NCBI GenBank assembly: GCA_900551115.1
Contig: URUY01000001.1
Location: forward strand, 124,001-188,000
DNA: 64,000 bases
Source of the DNA: an uncultured Lachnospiraceae bacterium
GTDB taxonomy: Bacteria > Bacillota > Clostridia > Lachnospirales > Lachnospiraceae
Direction: 5' to 3'
Below the pieces are notes generated by a model. It did no database searches. It was not told the DNA's origin and saw only the letters and a list, made by a program, of their open reading frames with translations. The position numbers and the translations under genes were made by a program. Below are positions 34,814-43,838 of this stretch, piece by piece (the stretch's first letter is position 1; each line of letters begins with the position of its first letter).

Positions 34814-37453
34814 TTACATTTCCTCCAGCAACTGTTCAAATTCCTCCATGCTCATAAGCACCTTTCTGGGCTTGGTACCTTCCTCCTCCCCCACGACCCC
34901 GTATTCATACAACTGGTCCATAATGCGTGCAGCACGGTTAAAGCCTATCTTAAACACCCTTTGGAACATACCAATGGATGCTTTATCCTTATCAATAATA
35001 AAACGGCCTGCATCGGCAAAATATTCGTCCAAAGAGCTTCCGCCGTCAATTCCCTGACCGCCCCCCGTGCTTCCGCTGCCGATACTTTTAATTTTTTCTT
35101 CCACATCCTCCGCATAGACATTGCCGACAGCCTGATTCTTCAAAAAATCCACTACATCAGAAACTTCCCTGTCTGACACGAATGCGCCCTGCACACGGGC
35201 CGGCTTTGCATATCCCTGAGGATAGAAAAGCATATCTCCTTTTCCTAAAAGCTTTTCCGCTCCGTTCATATCAAGAATCGTTCTGGAATCCACGCCGCTT
35301 GATACACTGAATGCCACACGGCTGGGCATATTTGCCTTTATCAGTCCTGTAATGACGTCTACGGAAGGACGCTGCGTTGCAATAATCAGATGGATGCCCG
35401 CTGCTCTGGCAAGCTGTGCCAGACGGCAGATGGATTCTTCCACCTCTCCCGGCGCTACCATCATCAAATCTGCCAGCTCATCCACGATAATGACAATCTG
35501 CGGCAGCTTTGCCGGCACGTCTTCCTCGCCTTTTTCCTGCATTCCTTCTACTTTCTGATTGTATCCCTTTAAATCCCGGACGTTAAAATCCGCAAATTTC
35601 TTATAGCGGTCCGTCATTTCCGAAACACCCCAATGCAGTGCTGCAGCCGCCTTTTTAGGATCAGTCACTACCGGAATCAGCAGGTGGGGAATGCCGTTAT
35701 ATACGCTTAATTCCACTACCTTAGGGTCTACCATGATAAGCTTAACATCATCCGGATGCGCTTTATACAAAATACTCATAATCAGAGTGTTAATACAGAC
35801 TGATTTACCGGAGCCTGTAGCGCCCGCTATCAGCATATGGGGCATTTTGGCAATATCCGCCACCACTACCTTGCCCGCAATATCCTTGCCCACAGCAAAT
35901 GCCAGATTGGAAGGAAACTCCTTAAACTCCGAGGATTCCAGTAAATCCCGCAGCGCAACTGCGGAATTTTCCTTATTGGGCACCTCAATGCCGATTGCCG
36001 CTTTTCCGGGAATGGGTGCTTCTATACGAATATCCGTAGCTGCAAGATTTAATTTGATATCATCCGCCAGTCCCACTATTTTACTTACCTTGACACCTTG
36101 TTCGGGCTGTAGCTCATACCGCGTTACGGCAGGTCCCTGACTGATATCCGTAATCGTAACCTTCACGCCGAAGGTTTTTAAAGTCTGCTGCAGCCTCAGG
36201 GCAGTCTCCTTTAACTCCCTTGCCGAATCACCACCGCCGCCTTTTCCCTTTTGCAGGCGTGAAAGCGGAGGAAATATGTATTTCCTCGGAATCTTCTTTT
36301 CCGTATTGCGGATATCCTCCGCCACCATTCCGTCCATGCCTTCCATTTTAGGCTCTGTGGGAAGCTTTGCCACCGGGCGGCGTCTTTGCATAGGCTCCGG
36401 CTCTTTTGCCGGCTCATCATACGGCTCTTTGGCGGCTTTCATTTCCGGCCATTCTTCCTGCAAATCCATTTTGTCTGCTTCCGGCTGCAGCGATACACCG
36501 CGGATTCTGATATTTGCAAAATCAAGCTCCGGCTCCTCCGGCCTTACATCCGCCATTTCCTGTACATTTTCCTCATACGGCATATCATTTAAGGTGATTT
36601 CGTGAATATCATCCCTTGTCTTTCTTTCCTCTGTATGAGTAAGGGCAGTATCTGCCATTACACCGGATACCTTTTTATCCATACGGAGAATCTTTTCATT
36701 TTCCTTTGCTTCTGCTTTCAGGCGCTTTTCTTCTTCTCTTTTGGCACGCTCTTCTTCTCTGCGCTGCCTTTCCTCTTCCATATCGGACCGGCGCAGCCTG
36801 GCCTGCTCCCGTCTCCTCTCGGCATCTTCTCTGGAAAGCTCTGCTACCCGTCTGCTACCGTTTTTCATACTGTCTACCAAAGAACGCTCTGTCAAAAGAA
36901 CAATACTGATTAAAGACATTATTACCGCTACCAGTATCGTGCCGATGGTATCAAATAAATGATGTAAAAGCCAGGTAAGGCTTCCTGCTATAGCGCCGCC
37001 TCCGGTTTTTCCGCTGCTGGAATGCTTATATATTTCTGCCAGATTATACTTCTCCATCGTCAGCGTATTGCCCCATATCATTTCACAGGCAACGCCCGCC
37101 ATCAGAAACAAGATACAGCCTGCTATTATCTTCCGGACGGCTGCCGGGCTGCCTGCATTGGCAGACCAGAAGGCTGCTCCCAAAAATATGACAATTGCTA
37201 CAATGTATGCCAGATATCCGAATAACCCAAATAATACACCGCTGATAGCATTACCAACCGTGCCTATTACACCGAAATTACATAAAAATAAAACGACTGC
37301 CGCCGCAAATAAAAGCAGCAGCATTACTTCATGAAAAAGGGCACTTTCCTGTTCTGTATACTGCCTGCTGTTCTTATTCCTGTTCTTTCCCTGGGAGGAT
37401 TTATGACTGTTCCCCCGTGAAGCTGATGTTTTTTTACCCTGTTTTGTTGCCAT
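34814..37453 (-). CDS. ftsK: FtsK/SpoIIIE DNA translocase
   Basis: 879-residue septal DNA pump. Four membrane helices lie at about 45-190, then a charged linker, the alpha/beta motor with LIAGATGSGKSVCINT (Walker A near residue 551), IVDELADLMM (Walker B) and the C-terminal winged-helix gamma domain (KASIGMFQRVFKIGFNRAARIMDQLYEYG in part: ASIGMFQR, FNRAARIMDQL). SpoIIIE and FtsK cannot be told apart by eye; the tepA gene upstream matches the Bacillus spoIIIE locus. AGGA before ATG 37453 favours it over the 15-codon extension. Confidence 0.95.
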   Translation of the reverse strand: MATKQGKKTSASRGNSHKSSQGKNRNKNSRQYTEQESALFHEVMLLLLFAAAVVLFLCNFGVIGTVGNAISGVLFGLFGYLAYIVAIVIFLGAAFWSANAGSPAAVRKIIAGCILFLMAGVACEMIWGNTLTMEKYNLAEIYKHSSSGKTGGGAIAGSLTWLLHHLFDTIGTILVAVIMSLISIVLLTERSLVDSMKNGSRRVAELSREDAERRREQARLRRSDMEEERQRREEERAKREEEKRLKAEAKENEKILRMDKKVSGVMADTALTHTEERKTRDDIHEITLNDMPYEENVQEMADVRPEEPELDFANIRIRGVSLQPEADKMDLQEEWPEMKAAKEPYDEPAKEPEPMQRRRPVAKLPTEPKMEGMDGMVAEDIRNTEKKIPRKYIFPPLSRLQKGKGGGGDSARELKETALRLQQTLKTFGVKVTITDISQGPAVTRYELQPEQGVKVSKIVGLADDIKLNLAATDIRIEAPIPGKAAIGIEVPNKENSAVALRDLLESSEFKEFPSNLAFAVGKDIAGKVVVADIAKMPHMLIAGATGSGKSVCINTLIMSILYKAHPDDVKLIMVDPKVVELSVYNGIPHLLIPVVTDPKKAAAALHWGVSEMTDRYKKFADFNVRDLKGYNQKVEGMQEKGEEDVPAKLPQIVIIVDELADLMMVAPGEVEESICRLAQLARAAGIHLIIATQRPSVDVITGLIKANMPSRVAFSVSSGVDSRTILDMNGAEKLLGKGDMLFYPQGYAKPARVQGAFVSDREVSDVVDFLKNQAVGNVYAEDVEEKIKSIGSGSTGGGQGIDGGSSLDEYFADAGRFIIDKDKASIGMFQRVFKIGFNRAARIMDQLYEYGVVGEEEGTKPRKVLMSMEEFEQLLEEM

Positions 37454-37512
37454 TACTATCCTACTCCTGCTTGATATGGCTGCCCTGTTCCCTGCCAATT
37501 TATCACAGAGAA

Positions 37513-37557
37513 CATGACAACCTTACCTATTATAGCATTTTTCCTCCGGGTTGTCAT
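37513..37557 (-). promoter_or_regulatory. SigA-type promoter of ftsK inside a 9-bp inverted repeat
   Basis: Minus strand: ATGACA (37552-37557), a 17-base spacer, TATAAT (37529-37534). The inverted repeat ATGACAACC (37549-37557) and GGTTGTCAT (37513-37521) flanks the core promoter, so a repressor site is conceivable. The start point would leave a leader of about 70 bases before ftsK. Confidence 0.7.
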
Positions 37558-37569
37558 CATGTATACAAT

Positions 37570-38316
37570 TTAGTTTTCTGTTTGTTTTCCTATCAGTTCA
37601 TGGAGCTTTGCCATAGCCTCCTTTATGCCGCCGACTTCATTTATGATTCCTTCATTTACCGTTTCCTGTCCTACAAGAATCGTTCCCACATCCTTTGTCA
37701 AAACTCCTGTTTCCATCATCAGTTCCTCAAACCGCTGCTTTCCTATCTTACAATGGTTACATACAAAACCGGTTATTCTGTCCTGTATCTGCTTAAAATA
37801 GTCAAAGGTCTGCGGTACACCTATTATCATTCCGTTTAACCTGACCGGATGAATTACCATGGTACCGGACGGCACAATATAAGAATAATCCGTGCTTACC
37901 GCAATGGGAACCCCGATAGAATGGCTGCCTCCCAATACCAGTGAAACTGTAGGCTTTGACAGGGAGGAAAGCATTTCCGCAATGGCAAGTCCTGCCTCCA
38001 CATCGCCGCCCACCGTATTAAGCAGCACCATGACGCCCAATATTTCCTCACTGTCCTCAATTGATGCAAGCTGGGGCAGAATATGTTCGTATTTAGTCGT
38101 TTTTGCAGAGCCGTTTAAATTGTCATGACCTTCCACTTCTCCGATGATGGTAATCAGATGAATCTTCTGTTTTTCCTTGTTTTTATCAAGCGTCACCTGT
38201 CCGGTCTTCTCTATGCGCTCATCCCTCTGTTTCTCTTCTTCCCGTCTGTTTTCCTCTTTATTGTTTTCGTTTTTACTGTTTTCGTTCTTGCTGTTTTTTT
38301 TCTCGTCCTCTTGCAT
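37570..38316 (-). CDS. tepA: ClpP-class serine protease, TepA-like
   Basis: 248 residues. A long Lys/Glu/Asn-rich N-terminus (about 1-55) precedes a ClpP/crotonase-fold domain with LLNTVGGDVEAGLAIAEML (about 95-113), the nucleophile region GGSHSIGVPIA (about 126) and the catalytic-His region MVIHPVRLNG (about 151). TepA of Bacillus enhances translocation and processes small acid-soluble proteins in some views; its role is not settled. The neighbouring ftsK/spoIIIE matches the Bacillus gene order. ATG 38316 follows GGAGG. Confidence 0.85.
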   Translation of the reverse strand: MQEDEKKNSKNENSKNENNKEENRREEEKQRDERIEKTGQVTLDKNKEKQKIHLITIIGEVEGHDNLNGSAKTTKYEHILPQLASIEDSEEILGVMVLLNTVGGDVEAGLAIAEMLSSLSKPTVSLVLGGSHSIGVPIAVSTDYSYIVPSGTMVIHPVRLNGMIIGVPQTFDYFKQIQDRITGFVCNHCKIGKQRFEELMMETGVLTKDVGTILVGQETVNEGIINEVGGIKEAMAKLHELIGKQTEN

Positions 38317-38336
38317 TTTGCCGCCTCCAGTCATGA

Positions 38337-38365
38337 AATAAGGAACCGCAATGCGGTTCCTTATT
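38337..38365. terminator. Strong hairpin between the GH28-like gene and tepA
   Basis: A perfect 13-bp stem, AATAAGGAACCGC with GCGGTTCCTTATT, and a 3-base loop. On the minus strand it is followed by TTATTTC, so it can end transcription from the GH28-like gene; its lower arm lies just before the tepA ribosome binding site. Confidence 0.75.
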
Positions 38366-38453
38366 ATTGTGTACCAAACTTTTTATTTCATACCGGTTTT
38401 ATCACTTATGCCATCATTCAGGCAGCAAAAGCCCGACTTCTTTTTTCCTGTAT

Positions 38454-39722
38454 TTACTCTATGGTACGGGCATTGTTTATGAAGATATTTTTGCTGTCCC
38501 GCACATAAATAAAATCGTCAAAATCATCGGGAACAATAACTGTTTCTTCAGAAGGGCTTATATCAATGTATCCTTTCGGCTTTAAATATGCATTGGCGCT
38601 TTCCTTTTTCTCGAATGTAATATTGTGAAAAGAAACACCGTCAATATTATTTTTGCTGCCGATAACTCCGATAATATTTTCCCCTGAACAGCTGATATTA
38701 TCAAAGCTGATATCACGGATATTAGTACTCCAGTCCCTATCGGGAATACCGTCAAGGTAAGCATCGTTGTGATGATAGGTCCCCACAAGACAGACAGGCT
38801 CGCCAAATCCCCACCAATAGCCTGCATGAATTTTGGTATCAATACGGAGATTTTGGAAAAGAATATGCTCCACCAGTCCCGTCCCCTTAGATGCCATTAT
38901 GACAATTCCTCTCTGTGAACCGTAAATAACGCAATTGGTAACGGTAACATTTCTTATAATACTGTGCATATAGCCGATGGAAAGCGTCTTTGAAGCAGAA
39001 GTCATCACGCAGTCGGAAATAGTAAAATTCTCGCAGGGCCGGTTCCAGTCAGTAATTCCGGAAAGCGCAATACAGTCATCCCCTGCCGTAATGTTACATC
39101 CGCGGATAATCACATTTTTGCAGCAGCAGAAATGCATGCCGTCATTATTGGGAATATTCATTTCGTTTTCAATGGTAACGTCAGTAACCCGAATATCCTC
39201 CGAGCAGTTAAAGGACATAGTCCAACAGGGCGCATTTTTTAAGGTAATTCCCTCTATTTTAACGTGTCTGCAGTTGTAGAAAAATATGGGCTGCGTAGGA
39301 CGGCGTTCATAATTCCTTGTGCATTCTGCTTTCTGCCTGTCGGTGTAACAGTTTCCGTCATCAGGAACATTGGGACTGTCCATATCATAAAATGCCACTG
39401 CATTCATATCTATCACACCTTCACCGCTGATTGAGACGTCACAGCCGTTCATACAATAGATAAGACTCACTGTATCAATCATTTCATTATGACGAAAACC
39501 ATTTGCATAATAGTCCTCCCACTCATCCGAGCCTTTCAGAACTGCGCCTTTTTCAAGATAAATTGACGCGCTGCCCAAATTCAGGGTTCCTGTTATGTAT
39601 GTACCTCTCGGAATCACAACCGTAAGGCCGCCTTTTGCGGTTGCTTCATCAAGCACCGACTGTATTTCTTTTGTCTGAACTGTGTCCTGCTTAATCGAAT
39701 ACTCTTTTAAATTCAGCTTCAT
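38454..39722 (-). CDS. GH28-like (polygalacturonase-fold) protein
   Basis: 422-residue right-handed beta-helix protein. Family marks are IPRGTYITGTLNL at the start, IPNNDGMHF (NxD motif, about 215) and TAGDDCIAL (DD motif, about 238). The usual GHG and RIK motifs of polygalacturonases are not conserved: the matching stretches read SKTLSIGYM and RGIVIMAS. The three acidic catalytic residues are kept, so hydrolysis of a different uronide/rhamnoside linkage is possible. There is no signal peptide, so it would act on imported oligomers. GAAGGGAG precedes ATG 39722. Confidence 0.85.
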   Translation of the reverse strand: MKLNLKEYSIKQDTVQTKEIQSVLDEATAKGGLTVVIPRGTYITGTLNLGSASIYLEKGAVLKGSDEWEDYYANGFRHNEMIDTVSLIYCMNGCDVSISGEGVIDMNAVAFYDMDSPNVPDDGNCYTDRQKAECTRNYERRPTQPIFFYNCRHVKIEGITLKNAPCWTMSFNCSEDIRVTDVTIENEMNIPNNDGMHFCCCKNVIIRGCNITAGDDCIALSGITDWNRPCENFTISDCVMTSASKTLSIGYMHSIIRNVTVTNCVIYGSQRGIVIMASKGTGLVEHILFQNLRIDTKIHAGYWWGFGEPVCLVGTYHHNDAYLDGIPDRDWSTNIRDISFDNISCSGENIIGVIGSKNNIDGVSFHNITFEKKESANAYLKPKGYIDISPSEETVIVPDDFDDFIYVRDSKNIFINNARTIE

Positions 39723-39773
39723 ATTCCTTGCTCCCTTCTGATTGATAACACCGCAGAAAAGACCATTCACCTT

Positions 39774-41384
39774 TTATATATCAAAATCATCCTCGTCCGA
39801 TACCTTCAAATCATAATCGAACTGCTCAGGCAGCACATCCTGTCTGTAGCCCATTTTCTTTTTAACATGCTTTTTAGGAAGCGGTAACGGATTTTCTATG
39901 TATTTAACCTTCTTTTCCGGTACAGGTTCAGGCGGCGTTTCCGGTTTTGGTGAGGCTTCCGGTTTTGGTGCAATCTTCGGTTTTTGTGCGGTTTCCGGTT
40001 TTGGTGCAGTTTCCGGTTTTTGTGAAGCTTCCGGTTTTTGCATTTTCTGTACCGGCTCTTTTACTGTACGCTTTTTCTTCGGCAGTTCTGCCGCAGGCGC
40101 AGGCTCGCTTTTGGTAAACATAGCCTGTATACCGGCACCTGTCAAAACAAGCACGAGCAAAAGCAGTATGTAATTACAATTCATTCCTTTTGCGGCAAAG
40201 CCTCCGGCATGAAGAAAGCCGACTCCAAAAAGCATCAGAAAAGGAAGTATCTGATTCTCTTCCTTTGGCCTTACAAAAAAAGCAAAAATTCCCAAAAGCA
40301 ACAGAAAGGATACGCCTGTCATCAGCCACTTTTCCATCATGGTTTCGGCAAGAAAACTGCCGGGCAATCCGACAAGGCCTTTAGGTGAAAAAAGGGTACA
40401 CCACGCCCCGAACACTCTGTCAGGCGTTGTTGCGCTGTATACTGCATCGCCATAAAAAAGTAAAAATGCGGTAAGAAAACACCCTGCCGCCACAATCAGA
40501 AGCTGCCCTGCAATTCTTCCGGCATTACTTCCTGCATTACCGCTAAAAAGGCTCTCCGCATTCTCCTCATTTTCCTTTATCCGTATAAAGCAGATAAATA
40601 CTACCGGAATAAAAAGGGTAAGTCCCGTCACATCCAAATAAGAAAGAAATCCGATGCATGCACCCAAAAGAAAGGTCTGTACAAACGAGTACCACTTAAG
40701 CGGCTTTATATAACGCTGTCTGCGCAGAATGCGGCCTGCCATCAGCAGCACAATTCCGTACAGCAAAAGGAACAGCATCTTGGGCGAATAAAAAAGACTT
40801 TCCTTTATGCTTTCAGGAGAAAGCATAATTCCTGCAAGCAAAATCAAAGCTGCAACCGGCCCCCAAAGCCTTCTTACTGCAAAATACCAGACTGCCGCAG
40901 CCGCCATTTGCAGACCAATCTGCAATATAATCCCGGCACTGAAATGATTCCCCGCAAAAATAAACAGTCCTCTTAATAAAAGCACATAGAGATACTGCGC
41001 GCCATGAGCAATGGGAGCAACTGCTTCTCCTGTCACCCTTGCCGTTTCATAATAAGCGGCTTCTTCTCCGCCGTTTCCGATAAAATAGATGCGCAGGAAC
41101 AATCCTGCACCCAAAAGTAAGAATGCAAGAAAAACCTCCCACATAATCCGGGATGACTGTGCTGTATCGGTCTGCACCGGATAGATACAAAAAAGCTTTC
41201 TGCACAGGAAAAAAATGCCTGCCGCCAGTATAAAAGAAAGGCATACTATGCCAATCTGCAGGTACGTGTCCACAACCGAGCTGCTGACAAGCAGCTCAAG
41301 CATCGTCCTAATATGAAACACACATACTGCAAATGCACAGAATGCCCATAAAAAAATACTAAATAAATTTTTCTTAAAAGTCAT
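39774..41384 (-). CDS. Polytopic membrane protein, GT-C-like, with Lys-Pro repeat tail
   Basis: 536 residues. About ten hydrophobic helices occupy residues 10-415; LRIYFIGNGGEEAAYYETARV between helices resembles the first loop of GT-C lipid-linked sugar transferases, where acidic residues are catalytic. The cytoplasmic tail (about 425-536) holds a Pro-Lys-Glu repeat (about 447-482), then a basic PKKHVKKK and an acidic end. With the adjacent GtrB-like gene (39 bp upstream) it may form a glycan-modifying pair. AAGGAG precedes ATG 41384. The sugar and acceptor are unknown. Confidence 0.7.
   Translation of the reverse strand: MTFKKNLFSIFLWAFCAFAVCVFHIRTMLELLVSSSVVDTYLQIGIVCLSFILAAGIFFLCRKLFCIYPVQTDTAQSSRIMWEVFLAFLLLGAGLFLRIYFIGNGGEEAAYYETARVTGEAVAPIAHGAQYLYVLLLRGLFIFAGNHFSAGIILQIGLQMAAAAVWYFAVRRLWGPVAALILLAGIMLSPESIKESLFYSPKMLFLLLYGIVLLMAGRILRRQRYIKPLKWYSFVQTFLLGACIGFLSYLDVTGLTLFIPVVFICFIRIKENEENAESLFSGNAGSNAGRIAGQLLIVAAGCFLTAFLLFYGDAVYSATTPDRVFGAWCTLFSPKGLVGLPGSFLAETMMEKWLMTGVSFLLLLGIFAFFVRPKEENQILPFLMLFGVGFLHAGGFAAKGMNCNYILLLLVLVLTGAGIQAMFTKSEPAPAAELPKKKRTVKEPVQKMQKPEASQKPETAPKPETAQKPKIAPKPEASPKPETPPEPVPEKKVKYIENPLPLPKKHVKKKMGYRQDVLPEQFDYDLKVSDEDDFDI
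39937..40044. repeat. Six 18-bp tandem repeats in the GT-C-like gene
   Basis: Six contiguous in-frame units (39937, 39955, 39973, 39991, 40009, 40027) share the plus-strand pattern GTTTCCGGTTTTGGTGNN. Each encodes a six-residue KPExxx unit on the minus strand. Copy number may vary between strains by slippage. Confidence 0.9.
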
Positions 41385-41423
41385 ATGCCGGCTCCTTTTA
41401 CGCTTGTGAGAAGTCCTCCCGTA

Positions 41424-42365
41424 TTATAATACCTTTTCAATATTATATCTTGGCCGATGTTTTACTTCCACATAAATCTTACCGATATACTGTCCTACCA
41501 ATCCGATTGCCAAAAGCTGTACCCCGCCGATAAACCAGATTGACAGGATAAGAGAGGTCCAGCCCGGAACCACATTTCCTGTAAAATAGGAAACCAGCGC
41601 ATATACTGCCGCCAGCACACAGCCGATGATAATAATAATACCCAAACCCGTAATCAGACTGATTGGCTTAATGGAAAAAGAAGTAATCCCGTTAAAAGCA
41701 AGTGCAAGCATTTTCTTTAACGGATATTTTGACTCTCCCGCCACGCGCTCCTTGCGCTCATAATAAACGCTGTCTGTCTGATAGCCAATAAGCGGCATCA
41801 TACCACGCAGAAAAAGATTGCTTTCTTTATATTGGGAAAACTGCTCTACCGCCCGCCTGCTCATCAGTCTGAAATCTGCATGGTTGTAAACAGTCTTTAC
41901 CCCCATAAGCGCCATTACCTTGTAAAAGCCCTGTGCCGTAAAGCGTTTAAAAAAGGAATCCGTGCTTCTGTCGCTTCTCACACCGTACACAATATCGTTG
42001 CCCGCATGAAATTTGTCTATCATCTGCTCAATCACAGCCACATCATCCTGCAAATCGGCATCAATGGATATGGTAACATCACTTAAGTCCTTTGCCGTAA
42101 TAAGCCCGGCAGTCAGTGCAAACTGATGTCCCACATTTCCCGCCAGCTTGACGCCTCTTATCTGTGTAGGATGAGCAGCATGCTCTTCTTCAATCAGCTC
42201 CCAGGTACGGTCCTTACTGCCGTCATTAACAAAAAGAATAAAGCTGTCTTCGGCAATTTTTTCTTTTTTTACCAAATCGTCCAATACGGCTCTCAAGGCA
42301 TCCGCCGCTATATGTAGCACTTCTTCTTCGTTATAACAGGGAACTACTATTGCCAGTCTATCCAT
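41424..42365 (-). CDS. GtrB/DPM1-like family 2 glycosyltransferase
   Basis: 313 residues: a GT2 domain (about 1-230) and two membrane helices (about 240-262 and 275-298). Motifs are IVVPCYNEEEVL at the N-terminus, VNDGSKDRTWE, SIDADLQDD (DxD, about 107) and NVGHQFALTAG. Enzymes of this type load a sugar from a nucleotide donor onto undecaprenyl phosphate, which a GT-C protein then uses; the neighbour downstream fits that role. GGAGG precedes ATG 42365; a 6-codon extension is possible. Confidence 0.92.
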   Translation of the reverse strand: MDRLAIVVPCYNEEEVLHIAADALRAVLDDLVKKEKIAEDSFILFVNDGSKDRTWELIEEEHAAHPTQIRGVKLAGNVGHQFALTAGLITAKDLSDVTISIDADLQDDVAVIEQMIDKFHAGNDIVYGVRSDRSTDSFFKRFTAQGFYKVMALMGVKTVYNHADFRLMSRRAVEQFSQYKESNLFLRGMMPLIGYQTDSVYYERKERVAGESKYPLKKMLALAFNGITSFSIKPISLITGLGIIIIIGCVLAAVYALVSYFTGNVVPGWTSLILSIWFIGGVQLLAIGLVGQYIGKIYVEVKHRPRYNIEKVL

Positions 42366-42423
42366 TCGTAACCTTCCTCCCAAATTCGGCTTTTACAAAT
42401 ACACGAAACCCAGGCTGCGCCTG

Positions 42424-43695
42424 TTAAATACAGGCAAGCGCCTGCTCCAAATCAGCAATAATATCTTCTGCATTTTCAATTCCCACGGAAAAACGAATCA
42501 AATCAGGAGCCACGCCTGCTTCTGCAAGCTGCTCGTCCGTCATCTGTCTGTGGGTATGGCTTGCAGGATGCAGAACACAGGTCCTTGCATCTGCCACATG
42601 TGTAACAATCGCTGCCAGCTTCAGCTTGTCCATCAGCGCAGAAGCTGCTTCTCTGCCACCCTTAAGACCAAAACTGATAACGCCGCAGGTACCGTTTGGC
42701 ATGTATTTTTCTGCCAGCACATGATATTTACTGCTCTTTAAGCCGGGATAATTAACCCATGCTACCTTTTCATGCTTTTCCAGATATTCTGCCACTGTCT
42801 GCGCATTAAAGCAATGTCTTTCCATACGAAGAGGCAGTGTCTCCAGACCGATATTCAGCAGGAAGGCGTTCTGCGGTGCCTGGATGGAACCCAAATCACG
42901 CATCAGCTGTACCGTTGCCTTTGTAATATAAGCCGCTTTTCCAAATCTTTCCGTATAAGTAACTCCGTGATAAGACTCATCCGGTCTGCAAAGTCCCGGA
43001 AATTTATCGGGATATTTTGACCAGTCAAAATTACCGGAATCCACAATGGCGCCGCCTACTGTCATGGCATGTCCGTCCATGTATTTTGTGGTGGAATGGG
43101 TTACGATATCCGCTCCCCATTGAAAGGGATTGCAGTTAATGGGTGTTGCAAAGGTATTGTCCACAATAAGGGGGACCTGATGCTCATGTGCCAGTCTTGC
43201 AAATTTTTCAATATCAAGCACAACCAGCGCCGGATTGGCAATGGTCTCTGCCATCACGCACCTGGTATTGCTCTGAAATGCTCCTGCAATCTCTTCATAA
43301 GAAGCATCTGGGTCTACTACCGTACACTCAATTCCCATTTTTTTCATGGTAACGGTAATCAGGTTAAAGGTACCGCCGTATACCGTAGAGGAAAGCACCA
43401 CATGATCTCCTGCCTCACAGATATTGAAAACAGCATAATAATTGGCTGCCTGTCCCGAGCTTGTAAGCATGGCTGCAACGCCGCCCTCTAACTCGCAGAT
43501 TTTTGCCGCCACACAGTCATTGGTCGGATTCTGCAGTCTGGTATAAAAATACCCGCTTTCCTCCAAATCAAAAAGCCTGCCCATCTGTTCGGATGTCTCA
43601 TATTTAAAAGTCGTTGACTGGTATATGGGAAGAATCCTTGGCTCCCCCTTTTTAGGCTGCCAGCCTGCCTGCACGCATATTGTTTCCTTTTTCAT
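42424..43695 (-). CDS. metY: O-acetylhomoserine sulfhydrylase
   Basis: 423-residue PLP enzyme of the Cys/Met metabolism class that makes homocysteine from O-acetylhomoserine and sulfide. The PLP lysine is in THSTTKYMDGH (about 206), and ETICVQAGW at the N-terminus, YTRLQNPT and CVLHPASHTHRQ match MetY. O-succinylhomoserine or cystathionine-type activity cannot be excluded by eye, but length and motifs favour MetY. There is no SAM riboswitch in the upstream spacer. AGGGA precedes ATG 43695. Confidence 0.92.
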   Translation of the reverse strand: MKKETICVQAGWQPKKGEPRILPIYQSTTFKYETSEQMGRLFDLEESGYFYTRLQNPTNDCVAAKICELEGGVAAMLTSSGQAANYYAVFNICEAGDHVVLSSTVYGGTFNLITVTMKKMGIECTVVDPDASYEEIAGAFQSNTRCVMAETIANPALVVLDIEKFARLAHEHQVPLIVDNTFATPINCNPFQWGADIVTHSTTKYMDGHAMTVGGAIVDSGNFDWSKYPDKFPGLCRPDESYHGVTYTERFGKAAYITKATVQLMRDLGSIQAPQNAFLLNIGLETLPLRMERHCFNAQTVAEYLEKHEKVAWVNYPGLKSSKYHVLAEKYMPNGTCGVISFGLKGGREAASALMDKLKLAAIVTHVADARTCVLHPASHTHRQMTDEQLAEAGVAPDLIRFSVGIENAEDIIADLEQALACI

Positions 43696-43732
43696 CCTTT
43701 TTCCCTGCTTTCCATATGTACTTTTACTCAAA

Positions 43733-43758
43733 GGGAAATGACCTTTTAGTCATTTCCC
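43733..43758 (-). terminator. Perfect 10-bp hairpin after yebC
   Basis: GGGAAATGAC and GTCATTTCCC close a 6-base loop. On the minus strand only TTTGAGT follows, so terminator strength is uncertain. It abuts the repeated core motif at 43764-43784. Confidence 0.55.
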
Positions 43759-43763
43759 GGTGT

Positions 43764-43825
43764 AAGACGAAGCCCCGCTCCGTAGAAACGCTTAACAAAG
43801 CACCCTCTGGTGCAAGTCCTGGTAT
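43764..43825. repeat. Second copy of the palindromic-element core
   Basis: The stretch 43764-43784 (minus strand TACGGAGCGGGGCTTCGTCTT, 21 bases; key residues ACGGAGCG and CGTCTT) matches the unpaired strand of the element at 20163-20287 at about 16 of 21 positions. It is accompanied by a perfect GCACC/GGTGC hairpin at 43800-43813 and lies in the yebC-metY spacer. Confidence 0.5.
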
Positions 43826-43838
43826 TTCTTCTCATGCT

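Noticed and set aside
43696..43838. Possible SAM riboswitch before metY
   Set aside because: The spacer has hairpins but none of the conserved S-box core sequences.
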